Shown here: positions 26,888-35,712 of the stretch, one piece after another | Numbering within the stretch: the first letter of the stretch is position 1 | Layout: each line of letters opens with the position of its first letter | Assembly: GCA_022844405.1 (NCBI GenBank) | Contig: JALHLV010000027.1 | Span: forward strand, 1 to 48,586 | Source of the DNA: Sphingomonadales bacterium | GTDB taxonomy: Bacteria > Pseudomonadota > Alphaproteobacteria > SMXS01 | DNA: 48,586 nt | Direction of reading: 5' to 3' | Notes under the pieces: model-generated | The model's input: the letters and a program-made list of their open reading frames with translations, nothing else | Database searches by the model: none | What the model was told of the DNA's origin: nothing | Translations under genes and position numbers: made by a program

Positions 26888-28054
26888 ATGGCTCTGAAGC
26901 AGGTCGTCCGCTGGATGCGCTCCATGACCCGGCCCCTGCCCGGTGCGGCCGGCATCGACGTGGACGCGCTCGCTACGGTTCCTCCCCGGCCCATCGCGGG
27001 CGCGGCGACCGGCGTGTGCGCCGTCGTCGGCGCGTTCTCGCATGGTCCGTCCGGCAAGGCCGCCGCGGTTTCCAGCCTGTTCGAGTTCGAGCGCGATTTC
27101 GGCGGCGCGCAAGGATTGGGCGAAGCGCCTCGAGCCGTTACCCAGTTTTTCCTCAATGGCGGCGGCGAGGCGCTGCTGGTGCGTACCCCGAGCAATTCCC
27201 AGGCGTCGCTGGAGGAAGGCCTCAACGTGCTGGCCGCTTCCCGCGCCGACGGGTTCGACCTGTTGTGCCTGCCCGACGCCGTGCATGTGGCGGACCGTGC
27301 CGTCGCCCTTTACGAGAAGGCGCTCGCCGTCTGCACGCTGCACCGGGCTACGCTGCTAGTGGATCCGCCGCCCGGCCTGGCGGGTGACGCGGACATGGCG
27401 GCGTGGCTGCGGCAGGCGGTGCCGCTGCGGTCGCCGGACGCGGCGCTCTACTATCCGCGGCTCAGGCTCGACAACGGCGCCGAGGCCGGCCCCAGCGGCA
27501 GTGTCGCGGGCATCATCGCGCGCTTCGGCCGCGAGCGGGGCGTGTGGAAGGCGCCGGCCGGGCCGGGCGCCACCATCTCGGGCGCCGGGCTCGACAGGAC
27601 CGTCACCGCTCAGCGGCAGGAGGTGCTCAACCCGCAGGGCATCAACGTGATCCGCGCCATGGGCTCGGCCGGGCCGCTGGTGTGGGGCTCGCGCACCCTT
27701 TCCATCGAGCCCGAATGGCGCCATCTGGCGGTGCGCCGCACAGTGCTGTTCCTCGAACGCTCGCTGCGCCGGGGCCTCGACTGGACGATGCGCGAGCCCA
27801 ATGACGAGCCGCTGTGGGATGGCATGCGCGCCAGCGCCGACGGTTTCCTCGAGGAGCTGTGGCGCGCCGGCGCGTTGATGGGCGCCGCGCCGCGCGACGC
27901 CTGGTTCGTCCAGTGCGGTCGCCAGACGACGACCGACGCCGACATCAGGCAGGGCCAGATCAACATGGTGGTCGGCTTCGCGCTGATCCGGCCCGGCGAG
28001 TTCCTGACCTTCCGGCTGGACCTGAAGGCCGCGCCGCCCGCCATTCATTCCTGA
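26888..28054 (+). CDS. Orphan contractile-tail sheath protein (phage/eCIS/T6SS-like)
   Basis: A 388-residue protein of the phage tail sheath family. The N-terminal region (PIAGAATGVCAVVGAFSHGP, then LFEFERDFGG and QFFLNGGGEALLVR) and the C-terminal polymerisation domain (LSIEPEWRHLAVRRTVLFLE, FLEELWRAGALMGAAPRDAW, then QGQINMVVGFALIRPGEFL) follow the usual order, so it looks full length and near the size of small extracellular injection-system sheaths. No tube, baseplate, spike or AAA gene is nearby: flanking genes are a hydroxylase operon and an SDR. It may be an exapted or relict protein, or belong to a locus elsewhere. Confidence 0.88.
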   Translation: MALKQVVRWMRSMTRPLPGAAGIDVDALATVPPRPIAGAATGVCAVVGAFSHGPSGKAAAVSSLFEFERDFGGAQGLGEAPRAVTQFFLNGGGEALLVRTPSNSQASLEEGLNVLAASRADGFDLLCLPDAVHVADRAVALYEKALAVCTLHRATLLVDPPPGLAGDADMAAWLRQAVPLRSPDAALYYPRLRLDNGAEAGPSGSVAGIIARFGRERGVWKAPAGPGATISGAGLDRTVTAQRQEVLNPQGINVIRAMGSAGPLVWGSRTLSIEPEWRHLAVRRTVLFLERSLRRGLDWTMREPNDEPLWDGMRASADGFLEELWRAGALMGAAPRDAWFVQCGRQTTTDADIRQGQINMVVGFALIRPGEFLTFRLDLKAAPPAIHS

Positions 28055-28130
28055 GCGCCGGCCATCCGGGCTTTTCCGCGCCGTCGATCCGGTCTAGCGT
28101 CGCGCCCGAAGCTCAGTGCGGGAGGCACCG

Positions 28131-28910
28131 TTGAAAAATCTGTTCGATCTGACCGGGAAGGTGGCGCTGGTCACCGGCGGCAATGGCGGCATCGGCATCG
28201 GCATGGCCGAGGGCCTCGCCATGCACGGCGCATCGGTGGTGATCTGGGGCACCAACGAGGACAAGAACGCCAGGGCGGTCGAGCGCCTGAAGCAGCACGG
28301 TGGCCAAGTGCGCGCGGCGAAAGTCGACGTGTCCGACGAGGACGCGGTGAAGGCGGGTGTCGGCGCCATCCTCGAGGAGTTCGGCAGGCTGGACCAGGCT
28401 ATCGCCAACGCCGGCATCTCGATCCGCCGCAAGGACCTGTTCGACATCTCCATCGAGGACTTCAGGAAGATGGAAGGCGTCAACCTGCACGGCGTGCTGT
28501 TCACCCTGCGCGAGGCGGCCCGCCATATGATCGAGCGCGCCGGGAGCGGTGACGGCGGCGGCTCGCTGGTGGGCATCGCCTCGACCGCCGCGGTCCACGG
28601 CGCGGCGCGCAACGAGCACTACGCGGCGACCAAGGGCGCGGTCGTCACCATGTGCCGCGCCATGGCGGTCGAGCTGGCGCGGCACAAGATCACCGTCAAC
28701 AGCATCTGCCCCGGCTGGGTACGCTCGGAGATGACCGCCGGCTCCCAGGCGTGGGACAAGTTCAACGAGAAGGTCATCAGCCGCGTGCCCATGGGCGGCT
28801 GGGCCGACGGCGAGGATTTCTCGGCCATCGCCGTCTACCTGGCCAGCCCGGCGTCGCGCTTCCACACCGGCGACACGCTGGTGATCGACGGCGGCTACAC
28901 GATCTATTGA
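28131..28910 (+). CDS. SDR-family oxidoreductase
   Basis: A 259-residue classical short-chain dehydrogenase. The cofactor loop TGGNGGIG is at 15-22, and the catalytic Ser151, Tyr164 and Lys168 (HYAATKGA) are present. The start is a TTG at 28131 with GGGAGG six bases ahead; a GTG at 28116 is possible but lies before that site. It is followed eight bases later by a thioesterase gene and is probably cotranscribed with it, which suggests acyl or hydroxyacyl-CoA substrates, but this is inference. Confidence 0.9.
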   Translation: MKNLFDLTGKVALVTGGNGGIGIGMAEGLAMHGASVVIWGTNEDKNARAVERLKQHGGQVRAAKVDVSDEDAVKAGVGAILEEFGRLDQAIANAGISIRRKDLFDISIEDFRKMEGVNLHGVLFTLREAARHMIERAGSGDGGGSLVGIASTAAVHGAARNEHYAATKGAVVTMCRAMAVELARHKITVNSICPGWVRSEMTAGSQAWDKFNEKVISRVPMGGWADGEDFSAIAVYLASPASRFHTGDTLVIDGGYTIY

Positions 28911-28917
28911 GAGGGCG

Positions 28918-29364
28918 ATGAGCAGCACCGACTGGGACGCGCTGGCCCGCCGGGACAGCTACACCGTGTTCACCCCGATCCGGGTGCGCATCCGCGACCT
29001 GGACCAGCAGGCGCACGTCAACAACAGCGTCGTCGCCGCCTATCTGGAGGAAGGCCGCTACCGGCTGCTGAACTTCACCGTCCGGCGGCAGCTTCCCCCC
29101 GACGCGGTCGGCGGCTTCGTCGTCGCCGAACAGACCATCCGCTACCTGAGGGAAATCCGCGAGACCGGCGAGCTCACCGTCGGCACGCGGGTCGAGCGCA
29201 TCGGCAACAGCTCGTTCGCCATGGGCCAGGGCATCTTCCTCGGCGACGCTTGCATGGCGTCGGCGCTGCTGACCATGGTCCATATCGGCCGCGAAAGCCG
29301 CAAGGGCGAGCGGCTGTCCGGACCGTTCCGCGCCGCGCTGGGAGCGTACCTCCCTGGATCGTGA
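28918..29364 (+). CDS. Hot-dog fold acyl-CoA thioesterase (4HBT/YbgC-like)
   Basis: A 148-residue hot-dog protein. IRVRIRDLDQQAHVNNSVVAAYLEEGR matches the 4-hydroxybenzoyl-CoA thioesterase type, with the catalytic-site aspartate in RDLDQQAHVNN and the following long helix. It probably hydrolyses a CoA or ACP thioester in the cytoplasm. It is eight bases after the SDR gene. Substrate chain length cannot be told. Confidence 0.87.
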   Translation: MSSTDWDALARRDSYTVFTPIRVRIRDLDQQAHVNNSVVAAYLEEGRYRLLNFTVRRQLPPDAVGGFVVAEQTIRYLREIRETGELTVGTRVERIGNSSFAMGQGIFLGDACMASALLTMVHIGRESRKGERLSGPFRAALGAYLPGS

Positions 29365-29446
29365 CCGCGACGTGGGACATTGTGGCGCTCCCGTGGCGAT
29401 CCCATATATGATTGTGCGCGTCCCGTGGCACACCTTGGGAGAACTC

Positions 29447-30781
29447 ATGCGGCCGATGTTCGGCATCGTCCTGATCGTGCTGACCCTGGTGACGGGGACG
29501 CGCGCTGCCGTGGCCGACCAGCCGCCGGCGCCGGAGATCGAGCGCTTCGCCGAACTGATCCTCTACCGGCTCGACCTGGGCGAGCACGTCGCCGCCTGGA
29601 AATGGCGCCACAACCGGCCCATCGAGGACCTGGAGCAGGAGGCGCGCGTGCTCGACGCCGCGGCCGCCCAGGCCGAGGCCTCGGGCCTGGATTTCCCGTC
29701 GGCCCGGCCGTTCCTCGCCGCCCAGATGGAAGCCTCCAAGGCGGTCCAGCGCAGTTGGTTCGCGGCCTGGAAGGCCAAAGGCCTGCCCGCCACCCAGCCC
29801 GACCTGGACCTGAACAACGTGCTGCGCCCGTCGATCGCCCGGGCCGGCGACGCGATCCTGTCACAGCTCGTGCTGGTGCGCCCGCTGCTCGACGTGCCGG
29901 ACCAGCGCGACCACCTGCTGTCGATCCTGGGTACCGCCGCCCGGCAGCGCGGCCTGGCGCCCGAGGCGCTGTCCGAGATTGCCCGGTCGGCGGGCAAGGT
30001 GGCCTACGCCGCGCAGGGCTCGCTGCTCGACCGGATCATCGCGCGCAAGCAGCTCCGCGTCGGCACCACCGGCGACTACGCGCCCTTTACCGTCAGGACC
30101 GGCGAGGTGTGGTCGGGCATCGATGTCGATCTGGCGCGCGACCTCGCCGACAGCCTGGGCGTCGAGCTGGTGTTCGTGCCGACGACCTGGCCGACCCTGA
30201 TGCAGGATCTCAAGTCCAGCAAGTTCGACATCGGCATGGGCGGCATCAGCAAGACCCAGGAGCGCCAGCGCGAAGCGTTCCAGACCCGCAGCTACCTCAA
30301 TGACGGCAAGGCGCCCATCGTTCGCTGCGGCGACGAGCAGAAATACGACACCCTGGATGAGATCAACCGCAAGGGCGTGAAGGCCATCGTCAATCCGGGT
30401 GGCACCAACGAGCGCTTCGCCCAGGCCAGGCTGCCCAATGCCGACGTGACGGTGTTCCCCGACAACACGAAAATCTTCGACGAGATCGCCGCCGGCCGCG
30501 CCGACGTCATGGTCACCGACAAGATCGAGGTGCAGTGGCAGGCGGCGCGCAACCCCAAGCTCTGCGCCGCCATGAACGGCGCGTTCAACCTGACGGAGAA
30601 GGCCTATGTCATGCCGCAGGACGACGCGCTGCTGAAGGCGGTGGACGCCTGGCTCGACAAGGCCGAGGCCGAGGGCACGCTCAAGGCGACCTTCGACAGG
30701 CACCTGAAGAAGGCGGCGCCGCCCGCCGCGGGAAGCGGCGACGATGCGGCGCGCAGGCCCAGGGCCGCCCCGGGCAGGTAG
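29447..30781 (+). CDS. Exported chorismate mutase (AroQ-gamma) / cyclohexadienyl dehydratase (PheC) fusion
   Basis: A 444-residue two-domain protein. A signal peptide (about 1-23) is followed by an all-helical chorismate mutase domain of the periplasmic gamma class (about 28-190; ILYRLDLGEHVAAWKW, RPIEDLEQEARVLD, AAQMEASKAVQRSW). Residues 191-425 are a periplasmic binding-protein fold very close to Pseudomonas PheC (LRVGTTGDYAPF, AIVNPGGTNERFA, TEKAYVMPQDDALLK). Together they could turn chorismate to prephenate and on to phenylpyruvate, or arogenate to phenylalanine, in the periplasm. The ATG at 29447 has GGGAGAA upstream. An amino-acid ABC binding protein is less likely because of PheC-specific stretches. 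Confidence 0.88.
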   Translation: MRPMFGIVLIVLTLVTGTRAAVADQPPAPEIERFAELILYRLDLGEHVAAWKWRHNRPIEDLEQEARVLDAAAAQAEASGLDFPSARPFLAAQMEASKAVQRSWFAAWKAKGLPATQPDLDLNNVLRPSIARAGDAILSQLVLVRPLLDVPDQRDHLLSILGTAARQRGLAPEALSEIARSAGKVAYAAQGSLLDRIIARKQLRVGTTGDYAPFTVRTGEVWSGIDVDLARDLADSLGVELVFVPTTWPTLMQDLKSSKFDIGMGGISKTQERQREAFQTRSYLNDGKAPIVRCGDEQKYDTLDEINRKGVKAIVNPGGTNERFAQARLPNADVTVFPDNTKIFDEIAAGRADVMVTDKIEVQWQAARNPKLCAAMNGAFNLTEKAYVMPQDDALLKAVDAWLDKAEAEGTLKATFDRHLKKAAPPAAGSGDDAARRPRAAPGR

Positions 30782-30796
30782 CCTGGCCGGACAGCG

Positions 30797-31255
30797 TCAG
30801 GGCGCGGCGGGATCGATGGCGGCAAAGGTGTCGGCCACCCGCTTGTTGTCCTTGTCGAGCAGCAGCACGTCGCCGTCCACCAGCCCGAAACCGTAACCCT
30901 CCGGCGCCATCATGGCGTCCGCCAGCGCCTTGGGCAGCGGCGCGGCCTCGATGCCCGCGGGCAGCGGCTTGCCGACGCGGTAGCGCGGCGCCGTCGCCGG
31001 GTCGCGGCGAGGGATGCAGCCGGCGACCGGCTCGTCCATGTCGCGGGCGCAACCCTTGCCCTTGTAGTAGGCGCGAATCGTGTCCCTCATCGACGGGGTG
31101 AAGCCGATCGTGGCGGTGGCCGGGACCGTTCTGGCCTCGGCCACGGGCGCGCGTTGCGACGGATCGCCCTCCGGTTCGGCGGCTGCGGCGGCGGCGGACA
31201 GGGACAGGCCCAAGGTCAGGGCGGCGGGCAGCAGCAGGATCGATAGCGTTGCCAT
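30797..31255 (-). CDS. Secreted protein, RcnB/CigR-like C-terminal region, unknown function
   Basis: A 152-residue protein with a clear signal peptide (about 1-25, ending in a run of alanines). The C-terminal half (RYRVGKPLP, then APEGYGFGLVDGDVLLLDKD) follows the pattern of small periplasmic RcnB/CigR-type proteins, which show a Y..G.PLP stretch, then PPGY and VDGDVLLID. Two cysteines (in KGCARDM and AGCIPRR) may form a disulfide. It converges on the AroQ-PheC gene. Function unknown. Confidence 0.75.
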   Translation of the reverse strand: MATLSILLLPAALTLGLSLSAAAAAAEPEGDPSQRAPVAEARTVPATATIGFTPSMRDTIRAYYKGKGCARDMDEPVAGCIPRRDPATAPRYRVGKPLPAGIEAAPLPKALADAMMAPEGYGFGLVDGDVLLLDKDNKRVADTFAAIDPAAP

Positions 31256-31389
31256 TTGTTCCTCCGGTTCATTTCCCCAGCAACAGGATATGTGATGTGC
31301 ACCGCCGGTTTCCCAATCGGGCCGCGTTTCCGGCTGTGCACGGGGCGGGTTGTGCTAATCTCTGAACGGGAAAACACAGGGAGAGTTGC

Positions 31390-32154
31390 ATGGGAATTCT
31401 GGACCAGTATCGGCTGGACGGCCAGGTTGCGGTCGTCACCGGTGGCGGGCGCGGCTTGGGCGAGGGCATCGCCCACGCGCTGTCGGACGCCGGCGCGGCG
31501 GTTGTCGTGGCCGCGCGTCGCGGCGCGGAAGTCGAGAAGGTGGCGGCCGACATCGTCGCCAAGGGCGGCCGGGCGTTGGCGGTGCCGACCGACGTCACCA
31601 ACTCCCAGGCGCTCGAGGCGCTGGCGCAGGCCGCCGTCGACACTTTCGGCACGCTGACCATCCTGGTGAACAACGCCGGCGGCTCGCGCGCCATGGGACC
31701 GCTGACCGAGCTGTCGCCGAAAGACTGGCAGGACTGCCTCGATCTCAACATCACCGCCGTCTGGGCCGCGACGGTCGCGGCGGTGAAGCGGATGACCGGG
31801 GGCGGCTCGATCGTCAATATCTCGTCGCTGGTGGCGCGCGGCCCCATCCCCGGCAGCGGCCACTACGGCGCGGCCAAGGCCGCCGTGAACAGCCTGACCG
31901 AGACTTTCGCCCGCGAACTGGCGCCCAGCATCCGGGTCAACGCCATCATGCCCGGCTACATCCCGACCGAGGTGATGATGGCCGCGCTGGGCGTCACCGA
32001 CGAAAGCGGCCTGCCGGCGCTGGCCAGGCAGCTCGCCATTCCCATGGGCACCTTTGGCAAGCCGCAGGATATTGGCGCCGCGGTGGTCTATCTGTGCTCC
32101 CCCGCGTCCGGCTGGGTGACCGGCCAGATGCTTCCGGTCACCGGAGGGCACTGA
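31390..32154 (+). CDS. SDR-family oxidoreductase (tandem copy 1)
   Basis: A 254-residue classical short-chain dehydrogenase: cofactor loop TGGGRGLG at 17-24, NNAGG at 94-98, catalytic Ser145/Ser146, Tyr159 and Lys163 (HYGAAKAAV). It is about 77% identical to the next gene over the whole length (my residue count), so the pair is a tandem duplication. Its stop overlaps the second copy's start by one base (TGATG). Substrate unknown; neighbours RidA and the second SDR probably share the transcript. Confidence 0.92.
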   Translation: MGILDQYRLDGQVAVVTGGGRGLGEGIAHALSDAGAAVVVAARRGAEVEKVAADIVAKGGRALAVPTDVTNSQALEALAQAAVDTFGTLTILVNNAGGSRAMGPLTELSPKDWQDCLDLNITAVWAATVAAVKRMTGGGSIVNISSLVARGPIPGSGHYGAAKAAVNSLTETFARELAPSIRVNAIMPGYIPTEVMMAALGVTDESGLPALARQLAIPMGTFGKPQDIGAAVVYLCSPASGWVTGQMLPVTGGH

Positions 32155-32915
32155 TGGGCATCCTCGACCAGTACCGGCTCGACGGGCAGGTGGCGGTGGT
32201 CACCGGTGGCGGTCGCGGCATCGGCGAAGGCATCGCCCATGCGTTGTCGGAAGCAGGGGCTTCGGTGGTGCTCGCGGCCCGGCGCAAGGACGACGTGGAC
32301 AAGGTCGCCGCCGACATCGTCGCCAAGGGCGGCAAGGCGCTGGCCATGCCCACCGACGTCACCAATTCCCAGGCGCTGGACGCGCTGGCCCAGGCCGCCG
32401 TCGATACGTTCGGCAAGCTCAGCATCTGGGTCAACAACGCCGGCGGCTCGACCTATATGGGCCCGCTGACCGGCGCGTCGCCCGGCGCCTGGCAGCACTG
32501 CATGGACACCAATCTTACCGCCGTCTGGGCGGGTACGGTCGCGGCGGTCAAGCGCATGGCCGACGGCGGCGCGGTCATCAACATCTCGTCGCGCGCGGCG
32601 CGCGGGCCGGTGCCGGGGAGCGGCCATTACGGCGCGGCCAAGGCCGCCGTGAACAGCCTGACCGAGACCTTCGCCCGCGAGCTGGCGCCGCGCATCCGCG
32701 TCAACGCCATCGAGCCGGCGTGGATTCCGACCGAGGTGGTGATGAACGCGCTGGGCATCGACGAGTCCGGCCTGCCGGACCTGCTGGAGAAGGCGAAGAT
32801 TCCGGCGGGCCGGTTCGGCACGCCCATGGATATCGGCGCGGCGGTCGTCTACCTCAGCGCGCCCGCGTCGGCATGGATCACCGGCCAGATCTGGCCGGTC
32901 ACCGGAGGTCTCTAA
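32154..32915 (+). CDS. SDR-family oxidoreductase (tandem copy 2)
   Basis: A 253-residue paralogue of the preceding gene, with TGGGRGIG at 17-24, catalytic Ser145, Tyr159 and Lys163. The first 20 residues are identical in both copies, while the substrate-side region (about 100-118 and 188-225) differs most: PGYIP in copy 1 is PAWIP here, and one residue is missing after position 201. This points to divergence of substrate or partner rather than simple redundancy. It is followed 15 bases later by the RidA gene. Confidence 0.92.
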   Translation: MGILDQYRLDGQVAVVTGGGRGIGEGIAHALSEAGASVVLAARRKDDVDKVAADIVAKGGKALAMPTDVTNSQALDALAQAAVDTFGKLSIWVNNAGGSTYMGPLTGASPGAWQHCMDTNLTAVWAGTVAAVKRMADGGAVINISSRAARGPVPGSGHYGAAKAAVNSLTETFARELAPRIRVNAIEPAWIPTEVVMNALGIDESGLPDLLEKAKIPAGRFGTPMDIGAAVVYLSAPASAWITGQIWPVTGGL

Positions 32916-32930
32916 CAGCAGGAGCGAGCG

Positions 32931-33317
32931 ATGCAGAAGCGGATGATCGTCCCCGACAGGCTGAAGAGTCTGCACGACAACTGGCATTACTCGCCCGGTG
33001 TACTGGTCGGCGACACGCTCTACATTTCCGGCGCCATCGGCATCAGGGCGGACGGCGTGATCCCGCGCAGCGCGGAGGCGCAGTATGAACTGTGCTTCGA
33101 GAACATGCAGGCGGTGCTCGAGGAAGTCGGCGCCACGTTCGACAACCTCGTCGACCTGAAGACCTACCATATCGAATTGCAGCACAGCATCGCCATCTTT
33201 GCCGAAGTGAAGGACCGCTATATCAGGGATCCCTATCCCACCTGGACCGCCATCGGGGTGCGCGAACTCGCCAATCGCGACCTGATGGTCGAGATCGACG
33301 GGGTCGCGAAGCTTTGA
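32931..33317 (+). CDS. RidA-family (YjgF/YER057c/UK114) protein
   Basis: A 128-residue Rid-family protein, typically a trimer that hydrolyses reactive enamine/imine intermediates. YSPGVLVGDTLYISGAIG and the closing PTWTAIGVREL with the arginine-containing loop fit the family. The key Arg of archetypal RidA (about residue 105) corresponds to the R in GVREL only approximately, so it may belong to another Rid subgroup. It lies in the SDR operon and its stop shares one base with the start of the next gene. Confidence 0.88.
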   Translation: MQKRMIVPDRLKSLHDNWHYSPGVLVGDTLYISGAIGIRADGVIPRSAEAQYELCFENMQAVLEEVGATFDNLVDLKTYHIELQHSIAIFAEVKDRYIRDPYPTWTAIGVRELANRDLMVEIDGVAKL

Positions 33318-33712
33318 TGGCGATCCGTCGATGGTGCGCAGCGAGCCTTGCAGCACTGACGCTCCTTTTCGGCTCGTCTCCGCTCGTGGCACAAACCCAA
33401 GCCGATATGAATGAGGAAGCATCCAGGTCCTACGCGGACGAGGACAAGAAATTGAACGAAACCTATGGAAGCCTCCTCAAGAATCTTGATCCCGAGAATC
33501 AGGACCTGCTGCGGCAGGCCCAGCGGTCGTGGATCAAGTTCCGCGACGATGAGTGCCGTTTTCGCAGCGCCGATAGTGTTGGCGGCTCCGTCCATCCGAT
33601 GATGGTGTCTGGATGCCTCGCTGAGCTCACCCACCGGCGGATCAAACAACTGGAGGCGCTGTCGGACTGCGAAGAAGGCGACCTGTCCTGCAAGGTGCCT
33701 CGGCGCAACTGA
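33317..33712 (+). CDS. Secreted LprI/DUF1311-type protein
   Basis: A 131-residue protein with a signal peptide (about 1-25) and a domain of the LprI N-terminal/DUF1311 kind: YADEDKKLNETYGSLLKNL, QAQRSWIKFRDDECRF, GGSVHPMM and CLAELTHRRIKQLEAL. Conserved cysteines probably form disulfides in the periplasm. The M. tuberculosis relative inhibits lysozyme; whether this one does is unknown. Coupled to the RidA gene by a one-base overlap (TGATG). It converges on the antiporter gene. Confidence 0.85.
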   Translation: MAIRRWCAASLAALTLLFGSSPLVAQTQADMNEEASRSYADEDKKLNETYGSLLKNLDPENQDLLRQAQRSWIKFRDDECRFRSADSVGGSVHPMMVSGCLAELTHRRIKQLEALSDCEEGDLSCKVPRRN

Positions 33713-33717
33713 GGTCG

Positions 33718-35568
33718 TTACCGCCGCCACCAGGCCGGCTTGGGCACCTTCGGCAGCAGGCGGCCGAGCCGTTTCTCCAGCGGCAGCCACAGCACCGAGC
33801 GCATCCAGATCAGCCACGGGTCCAACCGGCGGATCGACACTTCCATGGGCTCCAGCTCGATGGCGACGCGGGTGATGCGGCCCTTGCGGGTTTCGGCGAC
33901 GATCAGTTCAATGGCCCCCAGGCGCAGCCGCTTGCCGGCGCTGGGGCGCGTCAGCAGGTGGGTTTCCATGAACTGGCCCAGCGGCAGGTCGCGCTGGTTG
34001 GCGGGCACGCTGGCGGCATAAAGCTCGGTCACCGCGCCCACCGGCGTGTCGGCGGCGAAGGTGAACTCGCCCAGCAGCTCCACAGCCGTGTCGCGGGCGC
34101 CGTCCTTGGTGCCGAACACGCGGTCGAGCAGCGCCACATGCTCGGGCGGGGTAAGCAGCAGCACGTCGTCGCCCGGCGCCAGGTGCTCCAGTTCGCCGGC
34201 GCTCCTGATCCTGCCGTCGCGGATGATCGAGACCAGCGTCACCTCGTCGGGCAACGGCAGGCGCGCCATCGAGCGCCGCATCGCCAGGCTGCCCGGCTGC
34301 ACGGTATAGGCCAGCATGCCCTTGCCGATGTCGTGCGGCAGGTCGATGTCGACCCTGATCGGCGCGGCCGGCCGCGGCGGCAGCACCACGTTCAGCCAGC
34401 GGCCGGACAGACCGATGGTCCAGCCCTGCACCACCAGCGAGGTGATCACCACCATGTAGACCACGCTGAACCACTCCTGCGAGCCGGGGATGCCGGCCAG
34501 GATCGGAATGGTGCCGAGATAGATCGGCACCGCGCCGCGCAGGCCAACCCACGATACGAACGCGATCTCGCGCGGGCTGTACTTGAAGGGCCACAGGCAG
34601 AGGAAGGCCGCGACCGGGCGGGCGACGAAGATCAGCACGGCGGCGATGCCGATGGACGCCGCCAGCATGGGCAGCAGCTCCGACGGCGTGATTAGCAGGC
34701 CCAGGATCAGGAACATGGCGATCTGCGCCAGCCACGCCATGCCGTCGGTGAAGCGTTCGATGATCTGCGTCGCCTTGTGACGCCGCCGGCCGAACACGTA
34801 GCCGGCCAGGTAGACCGCGAGGAAGCCGCTGGCTCCGACCGTGTGCGCGGCGGCGAATACGAACAGCCCGCCCGCCACCGCCAGCACCGGATAGAGGCCC
34901 GCCGACAGCGTCACCCGGTTGACGACGGCGAGCAGCAGGCTGCCGCCCAGCACGCCGAACACGACGCCGCCCAGCAACTGGACGATGGCATGGGTCATCA
35001 GCGTCTGTGCCGTCGCTAGCGGGCTCGCGGCGCCGGCCTGCAGGATGGTCATGAAGGTGATGGTGAGGAACACGGCCATGGGGTCGTTGAGGCCGGCCTC
35101 GACTTCCAGCGTCGATCGCAGCCTGCCCTTGAGCCGCACGCCGCGGACGCTGAGCAGGAAGAACACCGCCGCGGCGTCGGTCGAGGCGACGATGGCGCCG
35201 ACCAGCAGGCCCTCGATCCAGCCGATGCCCATGAACCACTTGGCCGCCAGCCCGGTGATGGCGGCGGTGAGCACAACGCCGACGGTGGACAGGGCGGCGG
35301 CGGGTCCCAGCACCTCACGGAAGTCCCTGCGCTCGGTGCGCAGGCCGCCGTCGAACAGGATGATGGCGAGCGCGATGCTGCCGACCGTGTAGGCCATGTG
35401 GAAGTTGTCGAACTGGATGCCGCCCGGGCCGTCCTCGCCCGCCAGCATGCCGAGGATCAGGAAGACAAGCAGCAGCGGAGCGCCGAAGCGCGTCGAGACG
35501 AGCCCGACCAGGATGCTCAGCACGATCAGGCCGGAGGAGAGCAGTATGACGTGGTCGATCCACTCCAT
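33718..35568 (-). CDS. Potassium/proton antiporter, CPA1 family (CvrA/NhaP2-like)
   Basis: A 616-residue inner-membrane transporter. About twelve or thirteen helices occupy residues 5-400; the ion-binding region is seen in AIVASTDAAAVFFLL and EVEAGLNDPMAVFLT. The cytoplasmic part has a TrkA-C (RCK_C) domain at about 415-490 and a CorC/HlyC-type domain at about 495-590, the arrangement of NhaP2 antiporters. It would export K+ (or Na+) in exchange for protons in pH and osmotic balance. The C-terminal end converges on the LprI-like gene. Confidence 0.93.
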   Translation of the reverse strand: MEWIDHVILLSSGLIVLSILVGLVSTRFGAPLLLVFLILGMLAGEDGPGGIQFDNFHMAYTVGSIALAIILFDGGLRTERRDFREVLGPAAALSTVGVVLTAAITGLAAKWFMGIGWIEGLLVGAIVASTDAAAVFFLLSVRGVRLKGRLRSTLEVEAGLNDPMAVFLTITFMTILQAGAASPLATAQTLMTHAIVQLLGGVVFGVLGGSLLLAVVNRVTLSAGLYPVLAVAGGLFVFAAAHTVGASGFLAVYLAGYVFGRRRHKATQIIERFTDGMAWLAQIAMFLILGLLITPSELLPMLAASIGIAAVLIFVARPVAAFLCLWPFKYSPREIAFVSWVGLRGAVPIYLGTIPILAGIPGSQEWFSVVYMVVITSLVVQGWTIGLSGRWLNVVLPPRPAAPIRVDIDLPHDIGKGMLAYTVQPGSLAMRRSMARLPLPDEVTLVSIIRDGRIRSAGELEHLAPGDDVLLLTPPEHVALLDRVFGTKDGARDTAVELLGEFTFAADTPVGAVTELYAASVPANQRDLPLGQFMETHLLTRPSAGKRLRLGAIELIVAETRKGRITRVAIELEPMEVSIRRLDPWLIWMRSVLWLPLEKRLGRLLPKVPKPAWWRR

Positions 35569-35712
35569 CGGTCGGCGGTCCTCAGCTTACCGGGAATGGT
35601 AACATCGTGGGAAAGGGCTGGGCGAAATTATTACGGAACAAGGACAAAGCGCGTTACGGTGAAGGGGAATAATGTTGTTGGGTTTGTGCGCCGCTTTTTG
35701 CAACCTCTTCAG

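Noticed and set aside
29447-30781. Plain amino-acid ABC transporter binding protein
   Set aside because: Stretches in the second domain match PheC closely, and the extra helical domain fits AroQ-gamma; no permease or ATPase gene is adjacent.
31386-32153. 509-codon frame that would extend SDR copy 2 upstream
   Set aside because: The upstream part is an out-of-frame reading of SDR copy 1; the real start is the ATG at 32154.
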